Source: Pseudomonas arsenicoxydans (GTDB lineage Bacteria; Pseudomonadota; Gammaproteobacteria; Pseudomonadales; Pseudomonadaceae). Taken from it: a stretch of DNA of 64,000 nt. The position numbers were made by a program, and so were the translations under genes. Below are positions 1 to 8,299 of the stretch, in pieces. The notes under the pieces were generated by a model. The model did no database searches. It was given only the letters and a program-made list of their open reading frames with translations, and was not told the DNA's origin. Numbering within the stretch: position 1 is the stretch's first letter; every line of letters begins with the position of its first letter. The stretch lies in NCBI RefSeq assembly GCF_006438915.1, contig NZ_RCZE01000005.1, positions 372,001-436,000 on the forward strand. The letters are read 5' to 3'.

Positions 1-195
1 CTGCGGCGCGCGATCCTTGTGTTCGAGGCTGATCATTACCGATTCGATCGACACCAGATGCCCGAACGCCGACGCCAGGTAGTGCAGCGCATCAGGCGCG
101 TCGACATGGGCGAATGCCTCGCGCATGTCGCCGTGCCATTTGTGCAAGGCCCCGAAGGGCAATGCGATCAGCGTATCGTCGTTGGGTTTGCTCAT
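1..195 (-). CDS. Unidentified protein, N-terminal part only (runs off the window)
   Basis: An open frame starts at an ATG (complement of 193-195) and stays open to base 1, giving about 65 residues beginning MSKPNDDTLIALPFGALHKW. It lies downstream of the aminotransferase on the same strand, 53 bases after its stop, so it may be the third gene of that transcription unit. The visible part has no diagnostic motif. It is soluble-looking, with no signal peptide or membrane segment. An N-terminal sensing region of a LuxR-type regulator is one possibility, but this is a guess; the frame is well supported, the function is not. Confidence 0.5.
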   Translation of the reverse strand, partial: MSKPNDDTLIALPFGALHKWHGDMREAFAHVDAPDALHYLASAFGHLVSIESVMISLEHKDRAPQ

Positions 196-248
196 GCCCC
201 GCAGTCTAGCGGGAGAACCGACGCCAGGTAACCGCCTATTGAGCGAAC

Positions 249-1667
249 TCATGGCCCGAAGTACTGGCCGCTTTTTTCAAGCTCGGCCGCCACTTCAAGA
301 ATGCACACTCGCAGGATCTCGACGATTTCATCGACCTGGGCACACGTCAGGATCAGCGGCGGCGACATCACGTTGAGGTGCATGATCGGCCGCACCAGCA
401 ACCCTCGAGCCTGCGCCCGGGAGTGAATCATCTCGCCAATATTGATCTCATCGGCGAACAACGCCTTGGTGCGTTTGTCGGCCACGAACTCCACGCAGGC
501 CATGAACTTCTGGCAGCGCACATCGCCCACCAGTGGCAAGTCGCTGAGGGTTGCCAGCCTTTCTTCGAGGTAGGCGCCGACCACATCGACATGCGCCAGC
601 AGGTTTTCGCGCTCGATGATCTCGATGTTTTTCAGCGCCGCCGTGCAGCACACCGGGTGGCCGCTGTAGGTGAAGCCGTGGGTAAAGCAGCGGCCCTTGC
701 CGGGCTCGGCGATGACTTTCCAGATACGGTCGGAAAAGATGCACGCGCCCAATGGCAAATAAGCCGAAGTCAGGCCTTTGGCCGTGGTGATGATGTCCGG
801 CTGCACATCGAACAGATCATAAGAGGCGAAGAATTTGCCCAGGCGCCCGAACGAAGTCACCACTTCATCGGCGACAAACAGAATGTCGTAGCGCTGGCAG
901 ACTTCCCACATGCGTTTCAGGTAGCCCTTGGGCGGAATGATCACCCCGCCCGAGCCCATGATCGGCTCGGCAAAGAAGCCCGCGACCTTGTCGGCGCCGA
1001 TGGCCAGGATCTTGTCTTCGAACTCCTTGATCAGAAATTCGAGAAACTGCGCTTCGTCCATGCCGTCCGGTGCGCGGTACGGGTTCGGGTTGGAGACGTG
1101 GTGAATCCTGTCGTTGGCGTAATCGAATTCCGGCACGCGGTCGGCGGCCTTGTTGCCGATCGACATCGTCAGCGTGGTGGAGCCGTGATACGCGTTAAAC
1201 CGGGCGATGACGTGCTTCTTCTCCGGTTTGCCTCGGCAGTTCTGATAGTACTGAATCAGCCGGTACGCGGTGTCCACGGCGGTGGAGCCACCGGTGGTCA
1301 GGAACACATGATCGAGATCGCCCGGCGCCAGGCTGGCGAGTTTTTCGCACAACTGGATGGCGACGTTGTTGGACATGTCGGAAAACGGATTCGAATACGC
1401 CAGTTGCCGCACCTGATCGGCAATCGCCAGGGCCATTTCCTCGCGGCCCAAGCCGATGTTGGTGCACCACATGCCGCCGACCGCATCGAGAAAACGGTTG
1501 CCGTGAGCGTCGTAAATATAAGCGCCGTCACCGGCCACAATGTTCAGCGCGCCCTGTTCGGCGTGCTCGTCGAACACGTGGTAGCCGTGCATGTAGTGGG
1601 CTTTATCAGCCTTGATCAACTGGGCGTCATCAACCGCCGGCAGTGCTTTCAACGTTGGAGTAGCCAT
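249..1667 (-). CDS. Class III aminotransferase, putrescine/polyamine:pyruvate type (SpuC-like)
   Basis: A 472-residue PLP-dependent class III aminotransferase. Family features visible are the substrate-loop region AYHGSTTLTMSIGNKA, the cofactor-binding FVADEVVTSFGR segment with its acidic residue, and the Schiff-base lysine in TTAKGLTS, followed by FTHGFTYSGHP. Length and motifs fit the SpuC/YgjG-like polyamine:pyruvate transaminases of pseudomonads, which use pyruvate as amino acceptor. The gene lies 30 bases downstream of a polyamine-type periplasmic binding protein on the same strand, which supports a polyamine or related diamine as substrate. Other omega-amino acids are possible; the exact substrate cannot be read from sequence. 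Confidence 0.85.
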   Translation of the reverse strand: MATPTLKALPAVDDAQLIKADKAHYMHGYHVFDEHAEQGALNIVAGDGAYIYDAHGNRFLDAVGGMWCTNIGLGREEMALAIADQVRQLAYSNPFSDMSNNVAIQLCEKLASLAPGDLDHVFLTTGGSTAVDTAYRLIQYYQNCRGKPEKKHVIARFNAYHGSTTLTMSIGNKAADRVPEFDYANDRIHHVSNPNPYRAPDGMDEAQFLEFLIKEFEDKILAIGADKVAGFFAEPIMGSGGVIIPPKGYLKRMWEVCQRYDILFVADEVVTSFGRLGKFFASYDLFDVQPDIITTAKGLTSAYLPLGACIFSDRIWKVIAEPGKGRCFTHGFTYSGHPVCCTAALKNIEIIERENLLAHVDVVGAYLEERLATLSDLPLVGDVRCQKFMACVEFVADKRTKALFADEINIGEMIHSRAQARGLLVRPIMHLNVMSPPLILTCAQVDEIVEILRVCILEVAAELEKSGQYFGP

Positions 1668-1697
1668 ACAAAAACCTCAAGCCGAAGGGTTAAACGA

Positions 1698-2804
1698 TCA
1701 GATCCCGCTCTTCACCGTGCTCCAGACGCGGGTGATGGCGCGCATTTCCTTGGCGTCCTGAGTCTTTTGCGGAAACAGGCGCAGACGGGTTTCTTCATCG
1801 GGGTAAATCGCCGGATTGCTGCGCACATCGGCATTCAGCAACGGCGTGGCCGCCGCGTTGCTGTTGGCGTAGTGGATGTAATCGGTGACGTCCGCCATCA
1901 CTTGTGGCTGCATCAGGTACTCAAGGAACTTGTGTGCATTGGCCACGTGCGGCGCGTCGGCGGGGATGTACATGTTGTCGAACCAGATCAGCGAACCTTC
2001 CTTGGGAATGAAGTACGCCAGTTTGATCTTCAATTTGGCTTCTTCGGCGCGGGCCATGGCGGTGGCGTAGTCGCCGGACCAGGTCATGGCCATGCAGACA
2101 TCGCCGTTGGGCAGGCTGGTCAGGTAGTTCACCGAGTCGAATTTCTTGATGTACGGCCGCACGGACAGCAACAAGTCCTGCGCGGCTTTCAAGTCTTCCG
2201 GCGACGCACTTCGCGGGTCTCGTCCCAGGTACTTCAAGGCCAGCGGAATGACTTCGGTGGGCGCATCGACCAGGGTGACGCCACAGTCGGCGAAGCGCGA
2301 GACGATTTTCGGGTCGAAGATCATCGCCAGTGAACCAATTGGCGCGTCCGGCATGCGTTCCTTGATCTTGTCGACGTTGTAGGTGATGCCGTTGCTGCCC
2401 CAAGTGTAAGGCGCGGAATACACGGTGCCGGCATCAAAGCCCTGCAAGTCCTGCAAGACTTTCGGGTCAAGGTTGGTCCAGCCCGGCAGCAACTTCTTGT
2501 CCAGCGGCTGGAACACTTTGGCCTTGATCAAGGGGGGCGCAAGGGAGGCATTCAATACCACCAGATCGTAACCGGAGTGCCCGGTGAGCAACTTCGCCTG
2601 GACGGTTTCGTAGGCATCAAAGGTGTCGTAGATCACCTTGATCCCGGAGGCTTTCTCAAAGTCGGCGATGGTCTTTTCGCCGATGTAGTCCGCCCAGTTG
2701 TACAACCGGAGCGTATTGTTTTCGTTCACGTCAGTGGCGGCTTGAGCGTTGAGTGTCAGCGGAACTAGCAACAGACTGGAAATCACCATGAGGGCCTTGC
2801 GCAT
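1698..2804 (-). CDS. Periplasmic polyamine-binding protein (PotF/SpuD family)
   Basis: A 368-residue extracytoplasmic solute-binding protein. It starts with a signal peptide (MRKALMVISSLLLVPLTLNA, cleavage near QAA) followed by LRLYNWADYIGEKTIADFEK, typical of the PotD/PotF/SpuD family. The conserved WSGDY and binding-cleft segments such as IWFDNMYIPADAP are present. It would deliver putrescine, spermidine or a related polyamine to an ABC permease. No permease or ATPase genes are adjacent, so it must use a transporter encoded elsewhere or act as a sensor partner. It is first in a unit with the downstream aminotransferase. Confidence 0.87.
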   Translation of the reverse strand: MRKALMVISSLLLVPLTLNAQAATDVNENNTLRLYNWADYIGEKTIADFEKASGIKVIYDTFDAYETVQAKLLTGHSGYDLVVLNASLAPPLIKAKVFQPLDKKLLPGWTNLDPKVLQDLQGFDAGTVYSAPYTWGSNGITYNVDKIKERMPDAPIGSLAMIFDPKIVSRFADCGVTLVDAPTEVIPLALKYLGRDPRSASPEDLKAAQDLLLSVRPYIKKFDSVNYLTSLPNGDVCMAMTWSGDYATAMARAEEAKLKIKLAYFIPKEGSLIWFDNMYIPADAPHVANAHKFLEYLMQPQVMADVTDYIHYANSNAAATPLLNADVRSNPAIYPDEETRLRLFPQKTQDAKEMRAITRVWSTVKSGI

Positions 2805-3033
2805 AGCAAATTCACCTTATCAAGCGAAGTCGGTTCTGGACGACCGGTTGATGCCACTATTGAGCGATCGGGCCAACGGCACCATACCCCGAATGGGTGT
2901 GTGAACCGTTTTGCCGGTTAACGCGACGGCTAAACATGGCAAAAAGCAGCAGTTTCGTTGACTCGTTTTGTCATAGCTCCCATGCCGGCCGGGCGCTTAG
3001 AGTGGCTGCCGGACAAAACAGGCGGGGCATTCC

Positions 3034-3813
3034 ATGAGTGAGCTGATCAAACAACACCGAAACGAAGGCGTTTTGACGCTCACGCTCGACCGCCCCGACA
3101 AGCTCAATGCGCTGAATAACAGCCTGTACACGCAGTTGGCCGACCAGTTGCTGGCCGCGGATGAAGACGCCGACGTCGGCGTGATCGTGATCACCGGCGG
3201 CACCACGTGCTTTACCAGTGGCAATGATCTGGCGGATTTTCTCGAGCACCCGCCGACCCATCTGGACAGCCCGGCCTTTCGCCTGATGAACGTCGTCATT
3301 CACCTGCAAACACCGTTGATCGCCGCCGTGTGTGGCGCGGCCATTGGCATTGGCACCACTCTGCTGCTGCATTGCGATCAGGTGCTGGTGACGCGAAACG
3401 CCAAGCTGCGCGTGCCGTTCGTCAACCTGGGCCTGTGCCCGGAGTTCGGTGCCAGCCTGTTGTTGCCGCGCCTGATCGGTCACGCCCGCGCCGCCCGCCT
3501 GTTGCTGTGGGGCGACAGCCTCGACGGCGCTGCGGCGGTCGCCTGCGGCCTGGCCAACGAGCTGTTCGACGACGGCCAACAATGCCTCGACGCCGCACAA
3601 AACCTGGCCCGACGCCTGCTGGCCTTGCCGCAGGATTCACTGCGCCAGACCCGGCAACTGCTCAAACAGCCAACGCTGGTGGAGCTGCAAGCCACTATTC
3701 GTCAGGAAAACCTGTTGTTCATCGAGCGCCTCAAGACCCCTGAAGCGCAAACAGCGTTGACCGCCCTACTCAATCGCAGTACAGAAAAGCATTCACCAAG
3801 AGGAAAGCCGTAA
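3034..3813 (+). CDS. Enoyl-CoA hydratase/isomerase family protein
   Basis: A 259-residue crotonase-fold protein. The CoA-binding and oxyanion-hole segments are seen as TGGTTCFTSGNDLADF and GAAIGIGTTLLLHCD. An acidic residue lies in LGLCPEFGAS, where many enoyl-CoA isomerases and hydratases keep one catalytic Glu. The first catalytic Glu of classical hydratases is not obvious, so isomerase activity is as likely as hydration. The stop codon overlaps the thiolase start by one base (TAATG), so the two are translationally coupled and probably serve one beta-oxidation-like route. The ATG at 3034 follows the purine-rich stretch GGCGGGGCATTCC. It is divergent from the polyamine-binding gene. Confidence 0.85.
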   Translation: MSELIKQHRNEGVLTLTLDRPDKLNALNNSLYTQLADQLLAADEDADVGVIVITGGTTCFTSGNDLADFLEHPPTHLDSPAFRLMNVVIHLQTPLIAAVCGAAIGIGTTLLLHCDQVLVTRNAKLRVPFVNLGLCPEFGASLLLPRLIGHARAARLLLWGDSLDGAAAVACGLANELFDDGQQCLDAAQNLARRLLALPQDSLRQTRQLLKQPTLVELQATIRQENLLFIERLKTPEAQTALTALLNRSTEKHSPRGKP

Positions 3814-4994
3814 TGAACACCCCGGATATTTTTGTTGTCAGCGCCGCACGTACCGCCATCGGCACCTTTGGCGGTTCGCTCAAAGACGTTCCGCTGGTCG
3901 ACCTGGCGACCACGGCTGTCAAGGCTGCCCTGCAACGCTCCGGCGTAGACCCGGCGCAAGTTGGCCATCTGGTGATGGGCAGCGTGATCCCGACCGAAAC
4001 CCGCGACGCCTACATCTCCCGCGTTGCCGCGATGAACGCCGGCATCCCGAAAGAGACCCCGGCCTACAACGTCAACCGCCTGTGCGGTTCCGGCCTGCAA
4101 GCGATCATCAATGCCGCGCAAACCCTGATGCTGGGCGATGCCGACATCGTCGTCGGTGCCGGTGCCGAATCCATGAGCCGCGGGCCTTACATCATGCCGG
4201 CCGCCCGTTGGGGTGCGCGCATGGGCAACATCCAGGCCATCGACTACATGCTGGGCATCCTGCATGACCCGTTCCACGGCATCCACATGGGTATCACCGC
4301 CGAGAACGTCGCTGAGCGCAATGGCATCACCCGTGAAATGCAAGACGCCCTGGCCCTGGAAGACCAGAAACGCGCGGCCTTCGCCATTGCCAATGGCTAC
4401 TTCAGCGAGCAAATCGTTGGGGTGGAAATCCGTGATCGCAAAGAAACCAAGCTGTTCAGCGTCGACGAACACCCACGCGCCACCTCGCTGGAACAACTGG
4501 CGGGCATGAAGCCAGCGTTCAAGAAAGACGGCTCGGTGACCGCCGGCAACGCTTCCGGCCTGAACGACGGCGCCGCTGCCCTGGTCATGGCCACCGGCGC
4601 CGCCGTGCAGGCCAACAACCTGCGCCCGCTGGCCCGCCTGGTCAGCTACGCCCATGCCGGTGTTGAACCGGAATTGATGGGCCTCGGCCCGGTGCCGGCC
4701 ACCCGCCTGGCACTCAAGCGTGCCGGCCTGACCGTCGCCGACATGGACGTGATCGAAGCCAACATCGCCTTCGCCGCCCAGGCCTGTGCCGTCAGCCAGG
4801 AACTGGACCTCGACCCGGCCAAAGTCAACCCGAACGGTTCGGGCATTTCCCTGGGTCACCCGGTCGGCGCGACTGGCGCGATCATCGCCACCAAAGCCAT
4901 CCACGAACTGCACCGCACCAACGGCCGTTATGCGCTGGTGACCATGTGCATCGGTGGTGGTCAGGGGATTGCGGCGATTTTCGAACGCGTTTAA
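3813..4994 (+). CDS. Acetyl-CoA acyltransferase / beta-ketothiolase (BktB-like)
   Basis: A 393-residue thiolase. The acylated cysteine is in [11 protein letters not shown], the catalytic His in [12 protein letters not shown] and the second Cys in [16 protein letters not shown]. The segment [13 protein letters not shown] matches BktB-type beta-ketothiolases better than AtoB/PhaA types. It condenses or cleaves 3-oxoacyl-CoA and acetyl-CoA. One oddity is that the usual NEAF motif reads NIAF (codon ATC where Glu is expected, near 4760). The gene overlaps the upstream crotonase gene by one base and is followed by a strong hairpin. Confidence 0.88.
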   Translation: MNTPDIFVVSAARTAIGTFGGSLKDVPLVDLATTAVKAALQRSGVDPAQVGHLVMGSVIPTETRDAYISRVAAMNAGIPKETPAYNVNRLCGSGLQAIINAAQTLMLGDADIVVGAGAESMSRGPYIMPAARWGARMGNIQAIDYMLGILHDPFHGIHMGITAENVAERNGITREMQDALALEDQKRAAFAIANGYFSEQIVGVEIRDRKETKLFSVDEHPRATSLEQLAGMKPAFKKDGSVTAGNASGLNDGAAALVMATGAAVQANNLRPLARLVSYAHAGVEPELMGLGPVPATRLALKRAGLTVADMDVIEANIAFAAQACAVSQELDLDPAKVNPNGSGISLGHPVGATGAIIATKAIHELHRTNGRYALVTMCIGGGQGIAAIFERV

Positions 4995-5002
4995 GTGTCA
5001 AC

Positions 5003-5031
5003 GCGATGCCCGGTGCAACGCCGGGCATCGC
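5003..5031. terminator. Perfect hairpin between convergent genes
   Basis: An 11-bp perfect stem (GCGATGCCCGG / CCGGGCATCGC) with a 7-base loop sits just after the thiolase stop and before the end of the convergent MFS gene. The T-run (5045-5049) is about 14 bases downstream, so it is not a textbook intrinsic terminator for the plus strand, but it probably limits read-through in both directions. Confidence 0.6.
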
Positions 5032-5073
5032 AGCGCTTGATGGCGTTTTTACGCGGTGCTGCCACCATGGTGG

Positions 5074-6216
5074 TCAATATTCACGGCCTGTCGCGCTTCC
5101 GGGAACTAACGCCAGCAGCAATGCCGCCACGCCGCAGAGCATCAAGGTCTCGCCCAACGCCTGGCCCCACGCCGCCAGCATCAGACCACCGCCTATCAAA
5201 AGGTAATACAACAACCCGAACAGAGCTCCGGCGGTACCCAATCGATCGCCGTAATTTACCAGCGCCGAACCGAGGATATTCGGGATCGCCATGCCAAACG
5301 CCAGCACCACCACCAGCATCGCCAGCACAAACAGGGCACTGTTTTCCAGCAGCCATACGCCACTGGCTCCCACCAACGTCAATGCACCCGCAATCTGTAC
5401 CCGTTGCGGCCCACTCACACCTCGATGCAGCAGCCGTTTGTTGAGCCACGCGCCGAGGCCGGACCCCAGGGCGAGGATCACGCCGCTGTAGCCAAACCAT
5501 TGCGCACTCAAACCCAGTCGCTGAAACACAAACGGACCCAGGCTGTAGTAGCTGAACAAGGCGATATTGAACACCGCCACCAACAGCGTCGAACGCCAGA
5601 TCTCGCGATCTTGCAGCATCCGCCACAGCGTCTCGAACAGCGCGGGTATCGTTACATTCTGCGGGCGGGTTTCCGGCAAGGTTCGCAGGCACCACAACCC
5701 TAGCGCCGAGGACAACAGCAGCAGGCACCCCACTACACCTTGGTAGCCGAACGCCTGCACCAGACTCGCCCCGGTGAATAGCCCGATTGCCGGACTGGCC
5801 GCCAACGCGATACCCATGACGGAAAACACTTGCGCCAGTTCCGCCCCCTTGAAGCGGTCGCGCAACAGGGTTTGCGTCACCACCGAGCCTACGGCCGCAC
5901 CGAACGCAGCCAGTGCCTGGGCCAGCAACAGCCCATCGAACGTTCGAACATTCAGCGCCAGCACCGATGCACCCGAGTACAACGCCAGGCCGGAGAGCAT
6001 CGAGGGACGCCGACCGATCCGGTCGCACATCCGGCCCCACACCACCACGCCAAAGGCGAACGCCAGGAAATACACCGACAGGGTTTGTGCCGCTCGCTGC
6101 GGGCCGACCGCAAAGGCCTGACCGATGTCCGCCAACGCCGGGCTGTAAAGGGTCTGGGCAATCTGCGGGAACATCAGCAGCGCGATCGCCAACATCAACA
6201 AGCTTTTTGAATTCAT
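5074..6216 (-). CDS. MFS multidrug exporter, Bcr/CflA-like (12 TM)
   Basis: A 380-residue major facilitator protein with about 12 hydrophobic segments. The loop 2-3 motif appears as VVWGRMCDRIGRRPSML and a proton-antiporter-type motif region follows. YSPALADIGQAF near the N terminus is typical of the Bcr/CflA drug-export subfamily. I chose the ATG at 6216 rather than the two preceding GTG codons. It is divergent from an AraC-type regulator gene 100 bases away, a common arrangement for a regulated exporter. The substrate is unknown; bicyclomycin, chloramphenicol or sulfonamide-like drugs are typical of the family. Confidence 0.85.
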   Translation of the reverse strand: MNSKSLLMLAIALLMFPQIAQTLYSPALADIGQAFAVGPQRAAQTLSVYFLAFAFGVVVWGRMCDRIGRRPSMLSGLALYSGASVLALNVRTFDGLLLAQALAAFGAAVGSVVTQTLLRDRFKGAELAQVFSVMGIALAASPAIGLFTGASLVQAFGYQGVVGCLLLLSSALGLWCLRTLPETRPQNVTIPALFETLWRMLQDREIWRSTLLVAVFNIALFSYYSLGPFVFQRLGLSAQWFGYSGVILALGSGLGAWLNKRLLHRGVSGPQRVQIAGALTLVGASGVWLLENSALFVLAMLVVVLAFGMAIPNILGSALVNYGDRLGTAGALFGLLYYLLIGGGLMLAAWGQALGETLMLCGVAALLLALVPGSATGREY

Positions 6217-6316
6217 CACCACTGCTCTGTTCAGGAAATACGGGCGAGCAGCTTAAAGAACCGTAGCTGGCGTATTATCCAGACCCTGCCAACTTATCGT
6301 TGAAATCGGACAATAC

Positions 6317-7081
6317 ATGGCCTGGCTTGATGCCCATACGCAATTCGATCCCGACCGCTATCCCGCATCAGTCATCGGCATCGCTTCAACACTGGGCGAT
6401 CATGATTCCGGATTACATCGGCATGAGCGCGGGCAGTTGCTATTCACCCGTCAGGGCTGCACGCGCATCACCCTCGCGCAGCAGTTGTGCCTGTTGCCAC
6501 CGTCGCGTGCCGCATGGATTCCGCCGGGCGTAGAACACCGCGCCGTCATGCAGCAGAGCGTCGATTACCGCTCCATTTATCTGACGCAAGCGTTGTGCGC
6601 CGAGCTGCCGCCACAGGTCTGCGTGATTGAAGTCAGCCCCTTGCTGCGGGCGGTGCTGGAACCCATCGCCCTCGCCGATTTCGACACCGATTGGCAGCAG
6701 GGCAAGTTTGTTCATTTGCTAGGGCTGTGCCTGAGCGAAATTCGCGACGCCGTGAAACAACCGATGCTCTTGCCCCTGCCGTGGGACAAGCGGCTGGCGC
6801 CGTTGCTGGCCACGCCTGAGCAACTGCCACCGGAACTGCACGTGCTGGAAAAGCAGATTGGCGCCAGCGGCCGAACCATCGGGCGAATCTTCCAGCGCGA
6901 GACCGGCATGAGTTATCAGCAATGGCGCCAGCAGTGGCGATTGATGCGCGCCATCGAACTGCTGTCGACCGGACGCAGCATCAGCTACAGCGCTTTCGAA
7001 TCAGGTTTCGCCAGCGACAGCGCATTCATTGCGTTCTTCAAAGACATGACCGGTGTTACCCCCGGCCATTGGCTCAGATAA
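6317..7081 (+). CDS. AraC-family transcriptional regulator
   Basis: A 254-residue protein with an N-terminal cupin-like sensing domain (RQGCTRITLAQQ, PPGVEHRAVM) and a C-terminal AraC DNA-binding domain of two helix-turn-helix units. The second unit contains SYSAFESGFASDSAFIAFFK and ends GVTPGHWLR. It lies between a divergent MFS exporter and a downstream EmrAB-like efflux pair, so it probably controls one or both in response to a small molecule. The start at 6317 gives the expected family length. Confidence 0.88.
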   Translation: MAWLDAHTQFDPDRYPASVIGIASTLGDHDSGLHRHERGQLLFTRQGCTRITLAQQLCLLPPSRAAWIPPGVEHRAVMQQSVDYRSIYLTQALCAELPPQVCVIEVSPLLRAVLEPIALADFDTDWQQGKFVHLLGLCLSEIRDAVKQPMLLPLPWDKRLAPLLATPEQLPPELHVLEKQIGASGRTIGRIFQRETGMSYQQWRQQWRLMRAIELLSTGRSISYSAFESGFASDSAFIAFFKDMTGVTPGHWLR

Positions 7082-7120
7082 CCACCTGACGACCGGCAGC
7101 AAAAATCAATTGCCAGCAAA

Positions 7121-7150
7121 TATTACATGCGTCATATTACCAGCGTAATA
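7121..7150. promoter_or_regulatory. Inverted/direct repeat upstream of efflux operon (possible operator)
   Basis: TATTAC occurs at 7121-7126 and 7135-7140, and the second copy is followed by CAGC and the inverted copy GTAATA (7145-7150). The result is a perfect 6-bp inverted repeat with a 4-base spacer plus a direct repeat spaced 14 bases. It lies 27 bases before the chosen start of the membrane-fusion gene. A binding site for the neighbouring AraC-type regulator is plausible but unproven. Confidence 0.35.
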
Positions 7151-7177
7151 AACAGCCGTTTCCTACAGGTAAACCCC

Positions 7178-8299
7178 ATGACCAGCATGCCCAGCCTCGA
7201 ATCCGACCTTGCTGTCCCGGTGAGCACACCCAAGTCTCCCCTGCTCAAACGGTTGATCCTGCTGACGGCCGTCATCGCGGCCCTGGTGTTTGCCGGCCTG
7301 TACGCGACGCATTGGTGGACGGCCGGGCGTTTCATCGAAGAAACCGACGATGCCTACATCGGCGGCGACGTCACGGTGATCGGCCCGAAAGTCGCCGGGT
7401 ACATCGAAGAAGTGCTGGTGACCGACAACCAGGCAGTCAAGGCCGGCGATGTGCTGATTCGCCTCGACGCCCGCGACTACCGCGCCAATCTCGCCAAGGC
7501 TGAAGGCGCAGTCGCCGCCGAAGAAGCCTTGCTGGCCAACCTCGACGCCACCGAACAATTGCAGTACGCAGTGATCGGCCAGGCACGTGCCGGGATCGAT
7601 GCTGCAGGCGCGGAAACCTCCCGCTCCCGGGATGACAATGCCCGCTACAAAAAACTGGTTAGCACCAATGCGGTCTCGGTGGAAAGCGCTCAGCGCGCTG
7701 ATGCTACGTTCAAAACCGCTCAAGCAATCAGCTCGCGGGCCCAGGCCGAGTTGTTGGCCGCGCAACGTCAATTGAACGTGATCGACACCCAGAAACAGCA
7801 AGCCCGCGCCGCGCTGATGCAGGCCCGGGCCGAACGGGATCTGGCGCAATTGAATGTCGGCTACACCGAACTCAAGGCGCCGGTGGATGGCGTGATCGGC
7901 AATCGCCGGGCACGAGTCGGCGCGTACGCGCAGGCCGGTTCGCAGTTGCTGTCGGTGGTGCCGTCCAGCGGTTTATGGGTCGATGCCAACTTCAAGGAAG
8001 ATCAGCTGGCGCGGATGATTCCGGGCCAACGCGTGGTCATCCATGCGGACGTGCTGTCCGGGCAGGAGTTCCACGGGCATCTGGGCAGCCTCGCACCGGC
8101 CAGTGGCTCGCAGTTCAGCGTATTGCCACCGGAAAACGCCACGGGCAACTTCACCAAGATCGTCCAGCGAGTGCCAGTGCGCATCATCCTCGATCCGGCC
8201 GACGGCGTGCTCGGCCACCTTCGCCCAGGCCTGTCGGTGACGGCTGAAGTCGACACCCGCAAAAGCGCTGAAATTCCGGCCGTGGCCAGCGCACCATGA
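7178..8299 (+). CDS. HlyD/EmrA-type membrane fusion protein of efflux pump
   Basis: A 373-residue periplasmic adaptor with one N-terminal membrane anchor (LILLTAVIAALVFAGLYA), then the EETDDAYIGGDV segment characteristic of EmrA-like proteins. A biotinyl-lipoyl-like half, a coiled-coil hairpin (about residues 85-200), the second lipoyl half (TELKAPVDGVIGN) and a beta-barrel follow. A longer frame begins at 7127, but the ATG at 7178 has an AGGTAA ribosome site just upstream and the longer form would add 17 residues overlapping the repeat region. The stop overlaps the exporter start by four bases (ATGA). It bridges the inner-membrane exporter to an outer-membrane channel encoded elsewhere. Confidence 0.87.
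   Translation: MTSMPSLESDLAVPVSTPKSPLLKRLILLTAVIAALVFAGLYATHWWTAGRFIEETDDAYIGGDVTVIGPKVAGYIEEVLVTDNQAVKAGDVLIRLDARDYRANLAKAEGAVAAEEALLANLDATEQLQYAVIGQARAGIDAAGAETSRSRDDNARYKKLVSTNAVSVESAQRADATFKTAQAISSRAQAELLAAQRQLNVIDTQKQQARAALMQARAERDLAQLNVGYTELKAPVDGVIGNRRARVGAYAQAGSQLLSVVPSSGLWVDANFKEDQLARMIPGQRVVIHADVLSGQEFHGHLGSLAPASGSQFSVLPPENATGNFTKIVQRVPVRIILDPADGVLGHLRPGLSVTAEVDTRKSAEIPAVASAP

Noticed and set aside
378..2333. 651-codon plus-strand frame across the aminotransferase and binding-protein genes
   Set aside because: Spans two clear minus-strand genes and their gap; no homology-like features.
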